Of a DNA stretch of 64,000 nt, positions 9,704 through 18,701 are shown piece by piece; the stretch's first letter is position 1; each line of letters opens with the position of its first letter. The translations under genes and the position numbers were made by a program. The notes under the pieces were generated by a model. The model was given only the letters and a program-made list of their open reading frames with translations. It was not told the origin of the DNA and did no database searches. This DNA is from Sphingobacterium chuzhouense. Its GTDB lineage: Bacteria; Bacteroidota; Bacteroidia; Sphingobacteriales; Sphingobacteriaceae. The DNA is taken from NCBI RefSeq assembly GCF_014692525.1, contig NZ_JACNYL010000007.1:62001-126000 (forward strand), given 5' to 3'.

Positions 9704-9719
9704 ACTTAGTGCGTTAAGT
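9704..9719. promoter_or_regulatory. Candidate operator, copy 2 (ACTTAGTGCGTTAAGT)
   Basis: Arms ACTTA and TAAGT are perfect inverted repeats around a GC centre. It matches copy 1 at 13 of 14 positions and also begins after a 10-base gap from the -7 box. Best explained as a second binding site of the locus GntR protein; that assignment is inference. Confidence 0.62.
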
Positions 9720-9732
9720 ATAAACTGTAATT

Positions 9733-11214
9733 ATGGAAATAAAATTGGATTCAAGTACGGCCTTCTATAAACCATTATCAAAGAAAGTAGGCAAGGCGCG
9801 TATCGGAGTTTTTGGTGTAGGATATGTTAAATATTGGGCACAATTTGATGGGCTGCTTGCTGATATGCAGGAGAAGCAAGCCGTGTTTATGAACATGGTT
9901 GAACAATTTGATGTTGAAGTTGTCGACTTCGGCATGGTAGACGATGCGCAATCGGCGTATGATCTTGTGCCCCGGCTCTTAGGCGCCGATCTGGATCTTA
10001 TTTTTTGCGATATGCTTACTTATGCTACTTCGAGTACCTTCGGAGCAATAGTAAAGAACGTCCAAGTACCACTAATCTTGGTGGCACTACAGCCGGATAA
10101 GGCACTCAATTACGAACAGGCATCTACCTATAAGCAGCTTTTTAACGACGATATTTGTTCGTTGCCGGAATTTACAGGAGTAGCCGTGCGGTTAGGGCGT
10201 CCGGTACCTGATGTCATTATCGGGACGCTATATGATGATGCAGAAGCCGTCGAAGAGATTGGTAAATACTGTCGCATTGCCAATGTATTGCATAGCTTGA
10301 AGAACGCTCGGATTGGGCATATCGGACATCCCATTGAAGCGATGTTGGATATGCATACAGACTCCACCATGCTGACAGCCCATTTCGGCTTGCATGTGGT
10401 GCAATGTGAATCGCATGAGATTATTCAGCAATATCAGGAGGTCGATGTGATTGATCTGGAAAGAGAAAAGGAATTTATACTGGATTTCTTCGATACCCCG
10501 GATCCGGTTTCCGATCCGATATCGGATAAGCTTAAACCTGCCGATCTGGAAGTAGCAGCAAGAGTATCGTTAGCGTTGAAAGCTTTTGTGGCGACGAAGA
10601 AACTAGATGGCCTGGCTTATTATTATGAAGGTGCAGCACAAAGTACGGAGCAACTCGTCATGTCAAACTTGATTGTCGGAAACTCTCTTCTTACTGCAGC
10701 AGGGTTCCCGATGTGTGGCGAATCTGATCTTAAAACCTGTATAGCCATGATGGTGATGGATCGATTGGGTATTGGCGGTAGTTTTGCGGAATTTCATCCA
10801 GTAGATTTCAACGAAAATTTTGTGTTGGTTGGTCATGATGGACCACACAATGTTACGATTGCAGAGGGTAAGCCGGTATTAAGAAGCCTAAAAAAATATC
10901 ATGGTAAACCGGGGTTTGGGGCAGGCGTAGAATTTAAAATTAAAGAAGGGCCGATTACGATGTTAAGCATCAGCTCGACATTTGATGGGCGCTTCAAATT
11001 CATTGTAGCGGAAGGTGAATCTGTTGCAGGGCCTATACCGCCGACGGGTAATACCAATACACGTGGATTCTTTGGAGATGATATACGCCAATTTTTAAAA
11101 AATTGGGTTGCCGAAGGGCCCACGCATCATTTTGCGCTGGGCATAGGGCATCATGCAGACACCATCCTAAAGATCGGAAGATACCTTAATATAGAAACTG
11201 TTTTTGTAAAATAA
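9733..11214 (+). CDS. L-arabinose/L-fucose isomerase-like protein
   Basis: A 493-residue cytoplasmic protein, close to the usual 470-600 residues of AraA and FucI. An N-terminal Rossmann-like domain (RIGVFGVG at 23-30) is followed by the substrate/metal domain. Candidate Mn-binding and catalytic residues are Glu299 (YYYEG), Glu330 (CGESD), His368 (GHDGPHN) and His465/466. Family members interconvert aldoses and ketoses. First gene of an operon with extracellular glycosidases and adjacent to the MFS gene, so it probably isomerises the imported monosaccharide. No kinase or aldolase is encoded nearby. The sequence is divergent from classic AraA, so the sugar cannot be named. Confidence 0.85.
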   Translation: MEIKLDSSTAFYKPLSKKVGKARIGVFGVGYVKYWAQFDGLLADMQEKQAVFMNMVEQFDVEVVDFGMVDDAQSAYDLVPRLLGADLDLIFCDMLTYATSSTFGAIVKNVQVPLILVALQPDKALNYEQASTYKQLFNDDICSLPEFTGVAVRLGRPVPDVIIGTLYDDAEAVEEIGKYCRIANVLHSLKNARIGHIGHPIEAMLDMHTDSTMLTAHFGLHVVQCESHEIIQQYQEVDVIDLEREKEFILDFFDTPDPVSDPISDKLKPADLEVAARVSLALKAFVATKKLDGLAYYYEGAAQSTEQLVMSNLIVGNSLLTAAGFPMCGESDLKTCIAMMVMDRLGIGGSFAEFHPVDFNENFVLVGHDGPHNVTIAEGKPVLRSLKKYHGKPGFGAGVEFKIKEGPITMLSISSTFDGRFKFIVAEGESVAGPIPPTGNTNTRGFFGDDIRQFLKNWVAEGPTHHFALGIGHHADTILKIGRYLNIETVFVK

Positions 11215-11220
11215 GATAAG

Positions 11221-13743
11221 ATGAAGGGGTCAAAAATTTATCTGACGTTGGTACTATTTCCGCTCTACATGCTATTTGTTTCCTGGCTGGAGAAGTATCC
11301 CAAAGAGCCTGTAAAGTTTCAAAATATCACGTTGGAGACATCGTTGAAACCATTTAAGCAGAAAGATCGAGCGTATATCGAGCAGGTGGCAGAACACATG
11401 TTTAGGCAATGGGGGAATTTATTGGTTCATACAGATACCGTTTCTATTATGCTATGGATATCCGATGGTTCAGAAATATTGGAATATACCGGAAAACTGG
11501 ATCAATCTTTAGAGTGGGCGAAGTACATCGGAAATCCCAACACGAATCATGAAGTAGGTGCAGGTCCCAAGGAGCTCTCTCTGCATGAGCGCGCATACCT
11601 TTATATGGAAAATCCACCCGATTTTTCCTATGCGGATCTGAAGTTGATTATCGAGATCCTGCGCGAAAAAGGGGAAAAATTAACGGGTAAAGCGATAAAA
11701 ATAGGTGCGACGTTTGATCCCGGTCCCGAATTTGCCAAATCTGAATTTAAATATGTGCGACATCCTGAAATACTGGAAGGCAACGCTATGGGTCACAAAT
11801 CATTTGTCAGTTGTTATGCGGTATTACATGCAGATGATGTCTCGTACGCGGCGTATCCCAATGGAATACCAGATCAAACGCCATTTGGAACTTTTTTTGG
11901 TAAGCAAAGCCAACATTTCCTACAAGATTTGAACTTTGATTTCCTCTGGTTAAGTAATGGTTTCGGATTTGGTGTAGAGCCGTGGTCTTCCACTGGCGCG
12001 GTTTTTACGGGAGAAGGCTTTTTGGAAGAAAAACTGGAAGATACACGCCAAAAGATTATTGATTTTTGGACGCTATTCCGCAAAGAATGCCCTGATTTCG
12101 AAATCCAGACTAGGGGTTCCAACCTTTCCACCGGCATCGATTTGGCACGGGATGGCGTGGATTTGCGCGCCATATATAAGTCTGGATTCGATATCTTACC
12201 GCCGCCAAATTCTCCTTGGGCAGCCATTGATGGGGATTTTGGATTGGAGATGGTAGGATATATGTCCCATATTGCCGATCTGCCGGACAATCGTTACGTC
12301 TATCGGTTTTATACGCATGATCCTTGGTGGCTAAATAGTCCTTGGCTGGACAGATATGGGCGTTTTCCGCACGATATCTATATGCCGATGTCCGTCGCCC
12401 GGATTGACGAAAAAGGCCAAGTCGGACTTCCTACTACCTTGAACTTTTTGACGATCGATGATTCCTTCGGAGACATTCCGGATGTCGTTCCAAATGAAGT
12501 CATTCCCCATATTTTAAGGGGACGAGAAGATTCGCCAACTGCTGCGGGACCGTTGGTATGGGTATATCCGTTTGATGAATATCACGATTGGGCAAAAGAG
12601 CAGCAAGAGCTGTTGCCGGAAATATACTATGGCGATTGGTTTATCAGACAGGCGATCAACCACGGTTTGCCGTTAAACACGATCACTTCTACAACCAATT
12701 TTGCGAAGTTGTTGAAGACGGATCCCAACTATTACCGAGAGTCCGTTATACTGACCATTGTTCCCGACGCCGGTTCCGAACAGGAACACGCGTTGACAGC
12801 GTTTATTAAAAACGGCGGACAAGTTATGGTATATGGACCTGCGGATCGAGCCAGTGACGCTTTTAAAGACTTGTTGAATCTTAAAAATATTAGCGGATTA
12901 GAAGGCAATTTTCGCTTAGTTAGCCATATCGAACTCGATAAGGTACAGCACGATATACCTACGAATATCCACCATAATCCGCTATTCTCCGGCGGTAGTA
13001 TGCGCACCGTTATTGCCCATACGAAAGATTCGTATACGAAGCGTTTGGCGCATGTTATACAGGGAAATGAGGAGCGGGACCAAGTATGGTCGAGATCACT
13101 GCCGGATTGGAAGGGTGGTAAAGTGGTGTATATAAGAGGAACAAATTCGAGTAGTTTCCAAGGGGGTATGCTTTTACGCCCAGATGATCCACAAAAATGG
13201 GCGATTAGTCCAAAATTGGCGCGCCACGCCTTGAAAGAATTTGATTATTTGTTTTCATTTGAAAAGGACGATCTTTCGATCAAGAGCCCGATGCTCAGTA
13301 TTGCCCGCAGTCACAACGGCTTTTTCTTTTCGGGGTATGCGCCCAATACAACCGTGGTACAGAAATTTAAATTTCCACAAGGAGCGCCCATATTACATGG
13401 ATATGATAGCAAAATAGAAAATGGTATGACCACCTATCAATTCCCGACCGCTTGGCATCATGAAGTTCGTGTTTTTGTAGAACAAGAGGACGGCATCGTA
13501 TCATCTAAAGAGATGCATTCGGGCGAATTGGGAATCAGCCGAAGAATTCGGATAGCTGGATTGAAGAACGCGACGCTTCGAATTTATCCGGAAGAGAATA
13601 TCACTGCCGAAAATTTTAGAGCGTACCTCAACGCAGGCTATCCATGGAAGACGGGACATCAAACGTTTGAATTGGGAGACCCTAAATACGGGCACCATTT
13701 TGTAATCAAAGATGTGACAGGGCATGTTACCGTCGCATGGTGA
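11221..13743 (+). CDS. Large exported protein of unknown family, probable TIM-barrel glycoside hydrolase
   Basis: An 840-residue protein that I do not recognise. An N-terminal hydrophobic segment (about 6-22) could be an uncleaved anchor or signal peptide. Residues 30-430 read like a barrel enzyme, rich in Trp, Asp and Glu at putative strand ends: FDPGPEF (165-171), WLSNGFGFGVEPW (243-255), YTHDPWW (364-370). Residues about 465-565 look like a Rossmann/GATase-like domain (RESVILTIVPDAG, GGQVMVYGP) similar to that of GH42-type enzymes. The remaining 270 residues are beta-rich, as in accessory jelly rolls. It starts 6 bases after the isomerase gene and precedes the SGNH-GH3 gene, so it very likely acts on the same glycan. 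Glycosidase function is inferred. Confidence 0.6.
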   Translation: MKGSKIYLTLVLFPLYMLFVSWLEKYPKEPVKFQNITLETSLKPFKQKDRAYIEQVAEHMFRQWGNLLVHTDTVSIMLWISDGSEILEYTGKLDQSLEWAKYIGNPNTNHEVGAGPKELSLHERAYLYMENPPDFSYADLKLIIEILREKGEKLTGKAIKIGATFDPGPEFAKSEFKYVRHPEILEGNAMGHKSFVSCYAVLHADDVSYAAYPNGIPDQTPFGTFFGKQSQHFLQDLNFDFLWLSNGFGFGVEPWSSTGAVFTGEGFLEEKLEDTRQKIIDFWTLFRKECPDFEIQTRGSNLSTGIDLARDGVDLRAIYKSGFDILPPPNSPWAAIDGDFGLEMVGYMSHIADLPDNRYVYRFYTHDPWWLNSPWLDRYGRFPHDIYMPMSVARIDEKGQVGLPTTLNFLTIDDSFGDIPDVVPNEVIPHILRGREDSPTAAGPLVWVYPFDEYHDWAKEQQELLPEIYYGDWFIRQAINHGLPLNTITSTTNFAKLLKTDPNYYRESVILTIVPDAGSEQEHALTAFIKNGGQVMVYGPADRASDAFKDLLNLKNISGLEGNFRLVSHIELDKVQHDIPTNIHHNPLFSGGSMRTVIAHTKDSYTKRLAHVIQGNEERDQVWSRSLPDWKGGKVVYIRGTNSSSFQGGMLLRPDDPQKWAISPKLARHALKEFDYLFSFEKDDLSIKSPMLSIARSHNGFFFSGYAPNTTVVQKFKFPQGAPILHGYDSKIENGMTTYQFPTAWHHEVRVFVEQEDGIVSSKEMHSGELGISRRIRIAGLKNATLRIYPEENITAENFRAYLNAGYPWKTGHQTFELGDPKYGHHFVIKDVTGHVTVAW

Positions 13744-13760
13744 TTAAAAATTAACATACA

Positions 13761-16715
13761 ATGCTGAAGAAAATATTTTTTTATACATTTTGTCTCTTTA
13801 TGTGCTTGGCCATCCATGCCAATGCACAAAAAGATACTGCAGATAATCTAGGGGTATTGAAACAAGAGCTGGCGAAGGTCTTTCCGCATAACCGAACCAT
13901 AAATCTCGTTTTCCACGGGCATTCCGTTCCGTCCGGTTATTGGTCAAATCAAGAGGTACATACCTTGGATTCTTATCCTTACATCTTACTTGGCTTACTG
14001 AAAAAAGTATATCCGAAAGCGGTCATTAACATCATTACTACCGCGATTGGTGGAGAACATGCCGAAAAAGGTGCCGCCAGATTCGCGACAGATGTATTGC
14101 CACACCAACCAGATGTTATCTTCATTGATTATGCTCTAAATGATTTAGGATTAGGATTGGAACGCTCGGAAGCGGCTTGGGCGCAGATGATTGAGGAGGC
14201 GAAATTAAATAATATATCGGTCGTGCTGTTAACGCCGTCTCCGGACCAGCGACAAGATATGGGGAATACGGAAAATCTGCTGAGCAAGCATGCCCAGCAG
14301 ATCAGAAAGCTGGCGGCAAAATATGGACTGCCCGTTGCAGATTCTTACGCTGCTTTTGAAGCTGTGTTTAAAGAGAATGGAACCATAGAACCGTTTATGT
14401 CACATGTTAATCATCCCAACCGTTTGGGGCACGAGTTGATCGCAAATGAAATATTTAAGCTTTTCGCCCAACAGAAGTATCCGCAATTTGGTGTGGATCC
14501 CTTAAAAGATGTCATCGCGGCGATGACGATAGACGAGAAAGCATTGATGGTGACGGGGGCAAAACGTCGGGAGATCTATCCCACCGCTTTGCCGGGCAAA
14601 AGACAAAAAAATATTGTAGCTGTCGGGGGATATACCTATCCTTTTCTGCATTTAGGTATACCACCCATTTATCTGTCTGATGGGCCGGCAGGTGTACGTA
14701 TTGCGCCAAGACGTTCAGGTGACGGCCAAACGTATTACGCTACGGCTTTTCCAGTTGCCACGTTAGTGGCTTCCGGGTGGGATACTTCGCTTTCTAGGGA
14801 AATAGGCGAAGCCATGGGACATGAAGCGCTTGAATATGGCGTGGATATCTTATTGGCTCCCGCCATGAATATTCACAGGGATCCACTAGGCGGTAGGAGT
14901 TTTGAATATTATTCCGAAGATCCCTTGCTGACGGGTAAGATGGCGTCGGCGTACGTTCAAGGAATACAATCCAAAGGAGTAGGAGCCTCTATAAAACATT
15001 TTGCAGCCAATAATCAAGAAACGAGTAGACGGTATATCAATACCATTGTATCAGAGCGCGCATTGCGGGAGATATATTTGGAGGGATATCGTATTGCCGT
15101 ACAGGAGGCAAAGCCTTGGACGGTCATGTCCTCTTATAATAAGATAAATGGCGTGTACACGCCGCAAAGTAAAGAATTGCTCGTCGATATCCTGAGAAAA
15201 GAATGGGGATTCGATGGTTTTGTGCTAACGGACTGGTATGGAGGCGACGATCCGGTCGAACAGATGAAAGCACATAATGATTTGCTGATGCCCGGGCTAC
15301 AAGTATGGACAGATACGATTGCAGATGCTCTGCGTAAGGGAAATCTAAGCATGGACGTGATCGACCAAAATATAGAAAATATACTCAACGTAGCATTAAA
15401 AACAGGTACGGTAAAAGATTATCCCTATACGGAGAAGCCTGATTTTGAAAAGAGTAAGGAAATTGCACGACGGGTAGCGCGGGAGAGTATGGTTTTGTTA
15501 AAAAACGAACGAAATACGTTGCCTATCCAAGCCAGATCTACATCAATAGGATTGTTTGGCAATTATAGCTACAAAAATCTGCCCGGTGGAACAGGGAGTG
15601 GAGCGGTCAATTATGAGCATGCCGTGTCTGTTGCTGAAGGATTGAAAACAGCGGGATTTGGACTGGATCCGGTTTTAGAAGGAAAATATACGACCCATCT
15701 GGAAAAAGGAAAGCCCCTGTCGGATAAGGCGGATAGTTTGATAACGGCTATGCCCCCAAGGGATAGCATTTTAAGTGAATTAGAGTGGGATAATCGTGAA
15801 ATCGAAAGAAGCGCTAAGGAAACCGATATGGCCATTATCACGATTATGCGCATCTTTGGTGAAGGCGGTGATCGTCATGTCGATCATTTTCATCTAACAG
15901 CGGAGGAATTAACTTTAATCGATCGCGTATCAAACGCTTACCATGCGCAACAGAAAAAGGTAGTTGTTCTGCTAAACGTGGGCGGAGTTGTGGAAACGGC
16001 ATCGTGGAAAGATAAGGTAGATGGTATATTGTTGACCTGGCAATCTGGTCAGGAGGGCGGGCATGCTGTTGCCGATTTGGTCAGTGGTAAATTCACCCCT
16101 TCGGGAAAACTTTCCACAACATTTCCCGTGCGTTATGCCGATGCTCCGTCTGCAAAAAACTTCCCCGGAACACCTTCCGAGAATCCAACAGAAGTTGTTT
16201 ACGAAGAGGATATCTATGTAGGTTACCGATATTATGATACATTTCGTGTTCCAACATCGTTTCCCTTTGGTTTTGGGCTTTCGTATACGTCGTTTACCTA
16301 TACTGATTTCAAAATTGAAAAAGGAAAAGGGGGAAACGCAACACTAATGGTTACGGTGGAGAATACGGGTCGATATCCGGGAAAAGAGGTCGTTCAGGTA
16401 TATGCCACGGCACCGTCAGGTAAATTGGAGCATCCCGAAAAGGAACTGAAAGCTTTTGCGAAAACGAGATTGTTGCAACCCGGTGAACGAGAAACGCTTC
16501 GTTTTGAAATTAGCCCCCGTATGCTTTCTTCTTTTGATACGGACGCCTCTGCTTGGGTGGCAGAAAAGGGTATTTATGATTTGAAAATAGCGGTATCCTC
16601 CGATACTATAGTAGCAAATGGCAAATTCCACTTAGCGAAATCGCAGATAACGGAAAAAGTAAGTAAATCGTTGGTTCCGCAGGTGCCGATAAATACATTG
16701 CGGTCAAGTAAGTAA
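13761..16715 (+). CDS. Two-domain secreted enzyme: SGNH hydrolase-like domain fused to GH3 beta-glycosidase
   Basis: A 984-residue protein with a signal peptide (about 1-22, ending ANAQ). Residues 45-240 are SGNH-like: GHS with Ser55, ALND at 125-128 and NHPN with His218. The usual Asp three residues before the last His is replaced by His215. Residues 245-960 are a complete GH3 enzyme: DGPAGVR near 307, KHFAANNQ at 412-419, nucleophile Asp491 in VLTDWYGG, the alpha/beta sandwich with GEGGDRHVD, and a C-terminal fibronectin-III-like domain. GH3 enzymes remove non-reducing beta-glucosyl, xylosyl or arabinosyl units, in the periplasm here. It lies between the unknown 840-residue protein and the GH140-like gene in one operon. 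Confidence 0.92.
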   Translation: MLKKIFFYTFCLFMCLAIHANAQKDTADNLGVLKQELAKVFPHNRTINLVFHGHSVPSGYWSNQEVHTLDSYPYILLGLLKKVYPKAVINIITTAIGGEHAEKGAARFATDVLPHQPDVIFIDYALNDLGLGLERSEAAWAQMIEEAKLNNISVVLLTPSPDQRQDMGNTENLLSKHAQQIRKLAAKYGLPVADSYAAFEAVFKENGTIEPFMSHVNHPNRLGHELIANEIFKLFAQQKYPQFGVDPLKDVIAAMTIDEKALMVTGAKRREIYPTALPGKRQKNIVAVGGYTYPFLHLGIPPIYLSDGPAGVRIAPRRSGDGQTYYATAFPVATLVASGWDTSLSREIGEAMGHEALEYGVDILLAPAMNIHRDPLGGRSFEYYSEDPLLTGKMASAYVQGIQSKGVGASIKHFAANNQETSRRYINTIVSERALREIYLEGYRIAVQEAKPWTVMSSYNKINGVYTPQSKELLVDILRKEWGFDGFVLTDWYGGDDPVEQMKAHNDLLMPGLQVWTDTIADALRKGNLSMDVIDQNIENILNVALKTGTVKDYPYTEKPDFEKSKEIARRVARESMVLLKNERNTLPIQARSTSIGLFGNYSYKNLPGGTGSGAVNYEHAVSVAEGLKTAGFGLDPVLEGKYTTHLEKGKPLSDKADSLITAMPPRDSILSELEWDNREIERSAKETDMAIITIMRIFGEGGDRHVDHFHLTAEELTLIDRVSNAYHAQQKKVVVLLNVGGVVETASWKDKVDGILLTWQSGQEGGHAVADLVSGKFTPSGKLSTTFPVRYADAPSAKNFPGTPSENPTEVVYEEDIYVGYRYYDTFRVPTSFPFGFGLSYTSFTYTDFKIEKGKGGNATLMVTVENTGRYPGKEVVQVYATAPSGKLEHPEKELKAFAKTRLLQPGERETLRFEISPRMLSSFDTDASAWVAEKGIYDLKIAVSSDTIVANGKFHLAKSQITEKVSKSLVPQVPINTLRSSK

Positions 16716-16742
16716 TAATAGACGGGTAGTGAATCAAAAATA

Positions 16743-18170
16743 ATGTTCATGATGAAATCGGTTTGGACCTTTATCTGGATGCTGAGCTTTATCCACTTGC
16801 AAATAGGAATTGCGCAGCAACTGACTGTGGCACCATCGAAAAGCTATTTACAAACATCGGATGGAAAGCCGTTTATATGGATTGGCGACACCGCATGGGA
16901 GCTATTTCATAAGTTGAACCGAGAAGAAGTAGATGAATATTTAACCGTGCGGATGAAACAAGGATTCACCGTTATCTATACGGTAATATTAGCGGAACAT
17001 GAAGGATTAACGGTATCCAATGCTTACGGTGAAGTTCCTTTGCATGGACAGAATCCGGCTAAGCCTAATCTTCGATACTTTGAACATGTGGATTATGTCA
17101 TCAATAAAGCACAAAGTTTGGGGCTTCGTTTAGCAGTACTTCCTACTTGGGGGAATAATGTTCAAAATGCAAGGGACGGTAAACGCCCCTATATCTTCAC
17201 CCCTCAAAATGCCTATCAATACGGTAACTTTCTTGGTGATCGCTATAAGGATAAATCAATTATCTGGGTACTCGGAGGAGACCGTAATGTGGATAATGGT
17301 CAAGCAAAGCTTATCTGGGATAAGCTAGCGGAAGGGATTCGGGCAGGCAATGATGATAAGCAATTGATGAGCTACCACCCGGCTGGCGAAAGCAGTTCTG
17401 CTTATTGGTTTCATAAATCTACTTGGTTGGATTTTAATATGTACCAAACAGGTCACGCCCGCCGATCGATGCCCGGCTATCAATACGCAGAGGCACACCG
17501 TTTGTTAGATCCACAAAAACCATTTCTTGATGCGGAGCCGGCCTACGAAGATATTCCTATAAAGTTCTGGGAATACTTATCAAAAAGGCCATCAGAGGAA
17601 CTTATCGGATCGGTATTCGATACGTCGGGTATAATCATAGACAGAGATTATTTCGAGGCAGGATTTTTTACCGATAAAGACGTGCGCCAACAGGCATATT
17701 GGGGACTTTTGTCGGGAGCAATGGGATTCAGTTATGGAAATAATGCCGTATGGCAATTTGTAGATACCGGAAAAGAATACGTAGTGCCCAGTTTGTATAC
17801 CTGGCGTGAAGCACTCACAAGACCAGGCGCCGAGCAGATAAAGCACCTTCGATTTTTTATGGAAAATTGGGATTTTTCTACTTTGGTTCCGGATCAATCA
17901 TTGATTTATGGGGTTAATAGGTCCGGTGCCTCGCATATCCGGGCAGCGACGAACGCCGATAAGTCCTGTATATATGTATACACACCAGTTAGTCAGGTGA
18001 TTGTGTTGAATTTGTCTTTATCTGCCGATACCGTTTATAAAGTCAGTTGGTTTGATCCTCGTAATGGTGAGATACAACATGAAGAAAAAGTAATATCAAA
18101 TGGGCCAGTAGCGTTTATTCCACCTGCTGCGGCAGATGATTGTGTTCTAATTTTGGAATTAAAGAAGTAG
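16743..18170 (+). CDS. GH140-like (DUF4038, apiosidase-type) secreted glycoside hydrolase with C-terminal collagen-binding-like domain
   Basis: A 475-residue protein with an N-terminal signal peptide (about 1-25, ending GIAQ). The segment LQTSDGKPFIWIGDTAWEL (about 36-54) is the typical opening of DUF4038, the barrel that includes characterised apiosidases of family GH140. Further barrel features are LPTWGNN and IIWVLGGDRN near residue 175. The last 90 residues fit the small beta domain (putative collagen-binding domain) that follows DUF4038. It is the fourth gene of the operon. DUF4038 also contains proteins with other specificities, so apiose release from a pectic side chain is possible but not proven. 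Confidence 0.83.
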   Translation: MFMMKSVWTFIWMLSFIHLQIGIAQQLTVAPSKSYLQTSDGKPFIWIGDTAWELFHKLNREEVDEYLTVRMKQGFTVIYTVILAEHEGLTVSNAYGEVPLHGQNPAKPNLRYFEHVDYVINKAQSLGLRLAVLPTWGNNVQNARDGKRPYIFTPQNAYQYGNFLGDRYKDKSIIWVLGGDRNVDNGQAKLIWDKLAEGIRAGNDDKQLMSYHPAGESSSAYWFHKSTWLDFNMYQTGHARRSMPGYQYAEAHRLLDPQKPFLDAEPAYEDIPIKFWEYLSKRPSEELIGSVFDTSGIIIDRDYFEAGFFTDKDVRQQAYWGLLSGAMGFSYGNNAVWQFVDTGKEYVVPSLYTWREALTRPGAEQIKHLRFFMENWDFSTLVPDQSLIYGVNRSGASHIRAATNADKSCIYVYTPVSQVIVLNLSLSADTVYKVSWFDPRNGEIQHEEKVISNGPVAFIPPAAADDCVLILELKK

Positions 18171-18191
18171 CGTTTTTCAAAGAATCAAAAT

Positions 18192-18674
18192 ATGCAACGT
18201 AGAACAGCTTTAAAGCAATTATTTTTCATAGCAGGGGGAATAGTACTGTTTCCATCATGTTGGGGAGGGGCGAATAAAGCTTCTATCGCCCTGCGTAAAC
18301 TGTATATTAATGCTGAGCAAGAAAACCTCCTTGCCGAAATAGTAGAATCCATTATACCCGAAACTGATAGTCCGGGAGGAAAAGCACTTCATCTACACCT
18401 TTTTGTACTAAAAATGATCGACGATTGCCATAACGAGGGAGACCAGCAGGTTTTTGTCCAAGGGCTGAAGGATTGGGATCAGGAGATGAATAATTCTTTA
18501 GGGCAATCTTATTTGGTGAAGATCGAACAAGACAAGGAACATCCACTATTCGACTTTTTTATGATGACAAAAAGGAGAGTTATACAGGGATATTTGAATT
18601 CAGCGTATGTAATGAAAAACAAGCTGATATACGAACTAGTTCCAGGACGATATAATGGATATGCAAAAGTTTGA
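18192..18674 (+). CDS. Gluconate 2-dehydrogenase subunit 3-like protein with Tat signal
   Basis: A 160-residue protein. The N-terminus QRRTALKQLFFIAGGIVLFP is a twin-arginine signal followed by a hydrophobic stretch. The region AEIVESIIPETDSPGGKA (about 45-62) is the hallmark of the gluconate-2-dehydrogenase small-subunit family. In known complexes this subunit carries the signal that exports the signal-less flavoprotein partner. That partner is the GMC protein 27 bases downstream. No cytochrome subunit is found nearby, so the electron acceptor is unknown. Confidence 0.88.
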   Translation: MQRRTALKQLFFIAGGIVLFPSCWGGANKASIALRKLYINAEQENLLAEIVESIIPETDSPGGKALHLHLFVLKMIDDCHNEGDQQVFVQGLKDWDQEMNNSLGQSYLVKIEQDKEHPLFDFFMMTKRRVIQGYLNSAYVMKNKLIYELVPGRYNGYAKV

Positions 18675-18701
18675 ATAAATACAAAGGAACTAATTTAAGG
18701 A

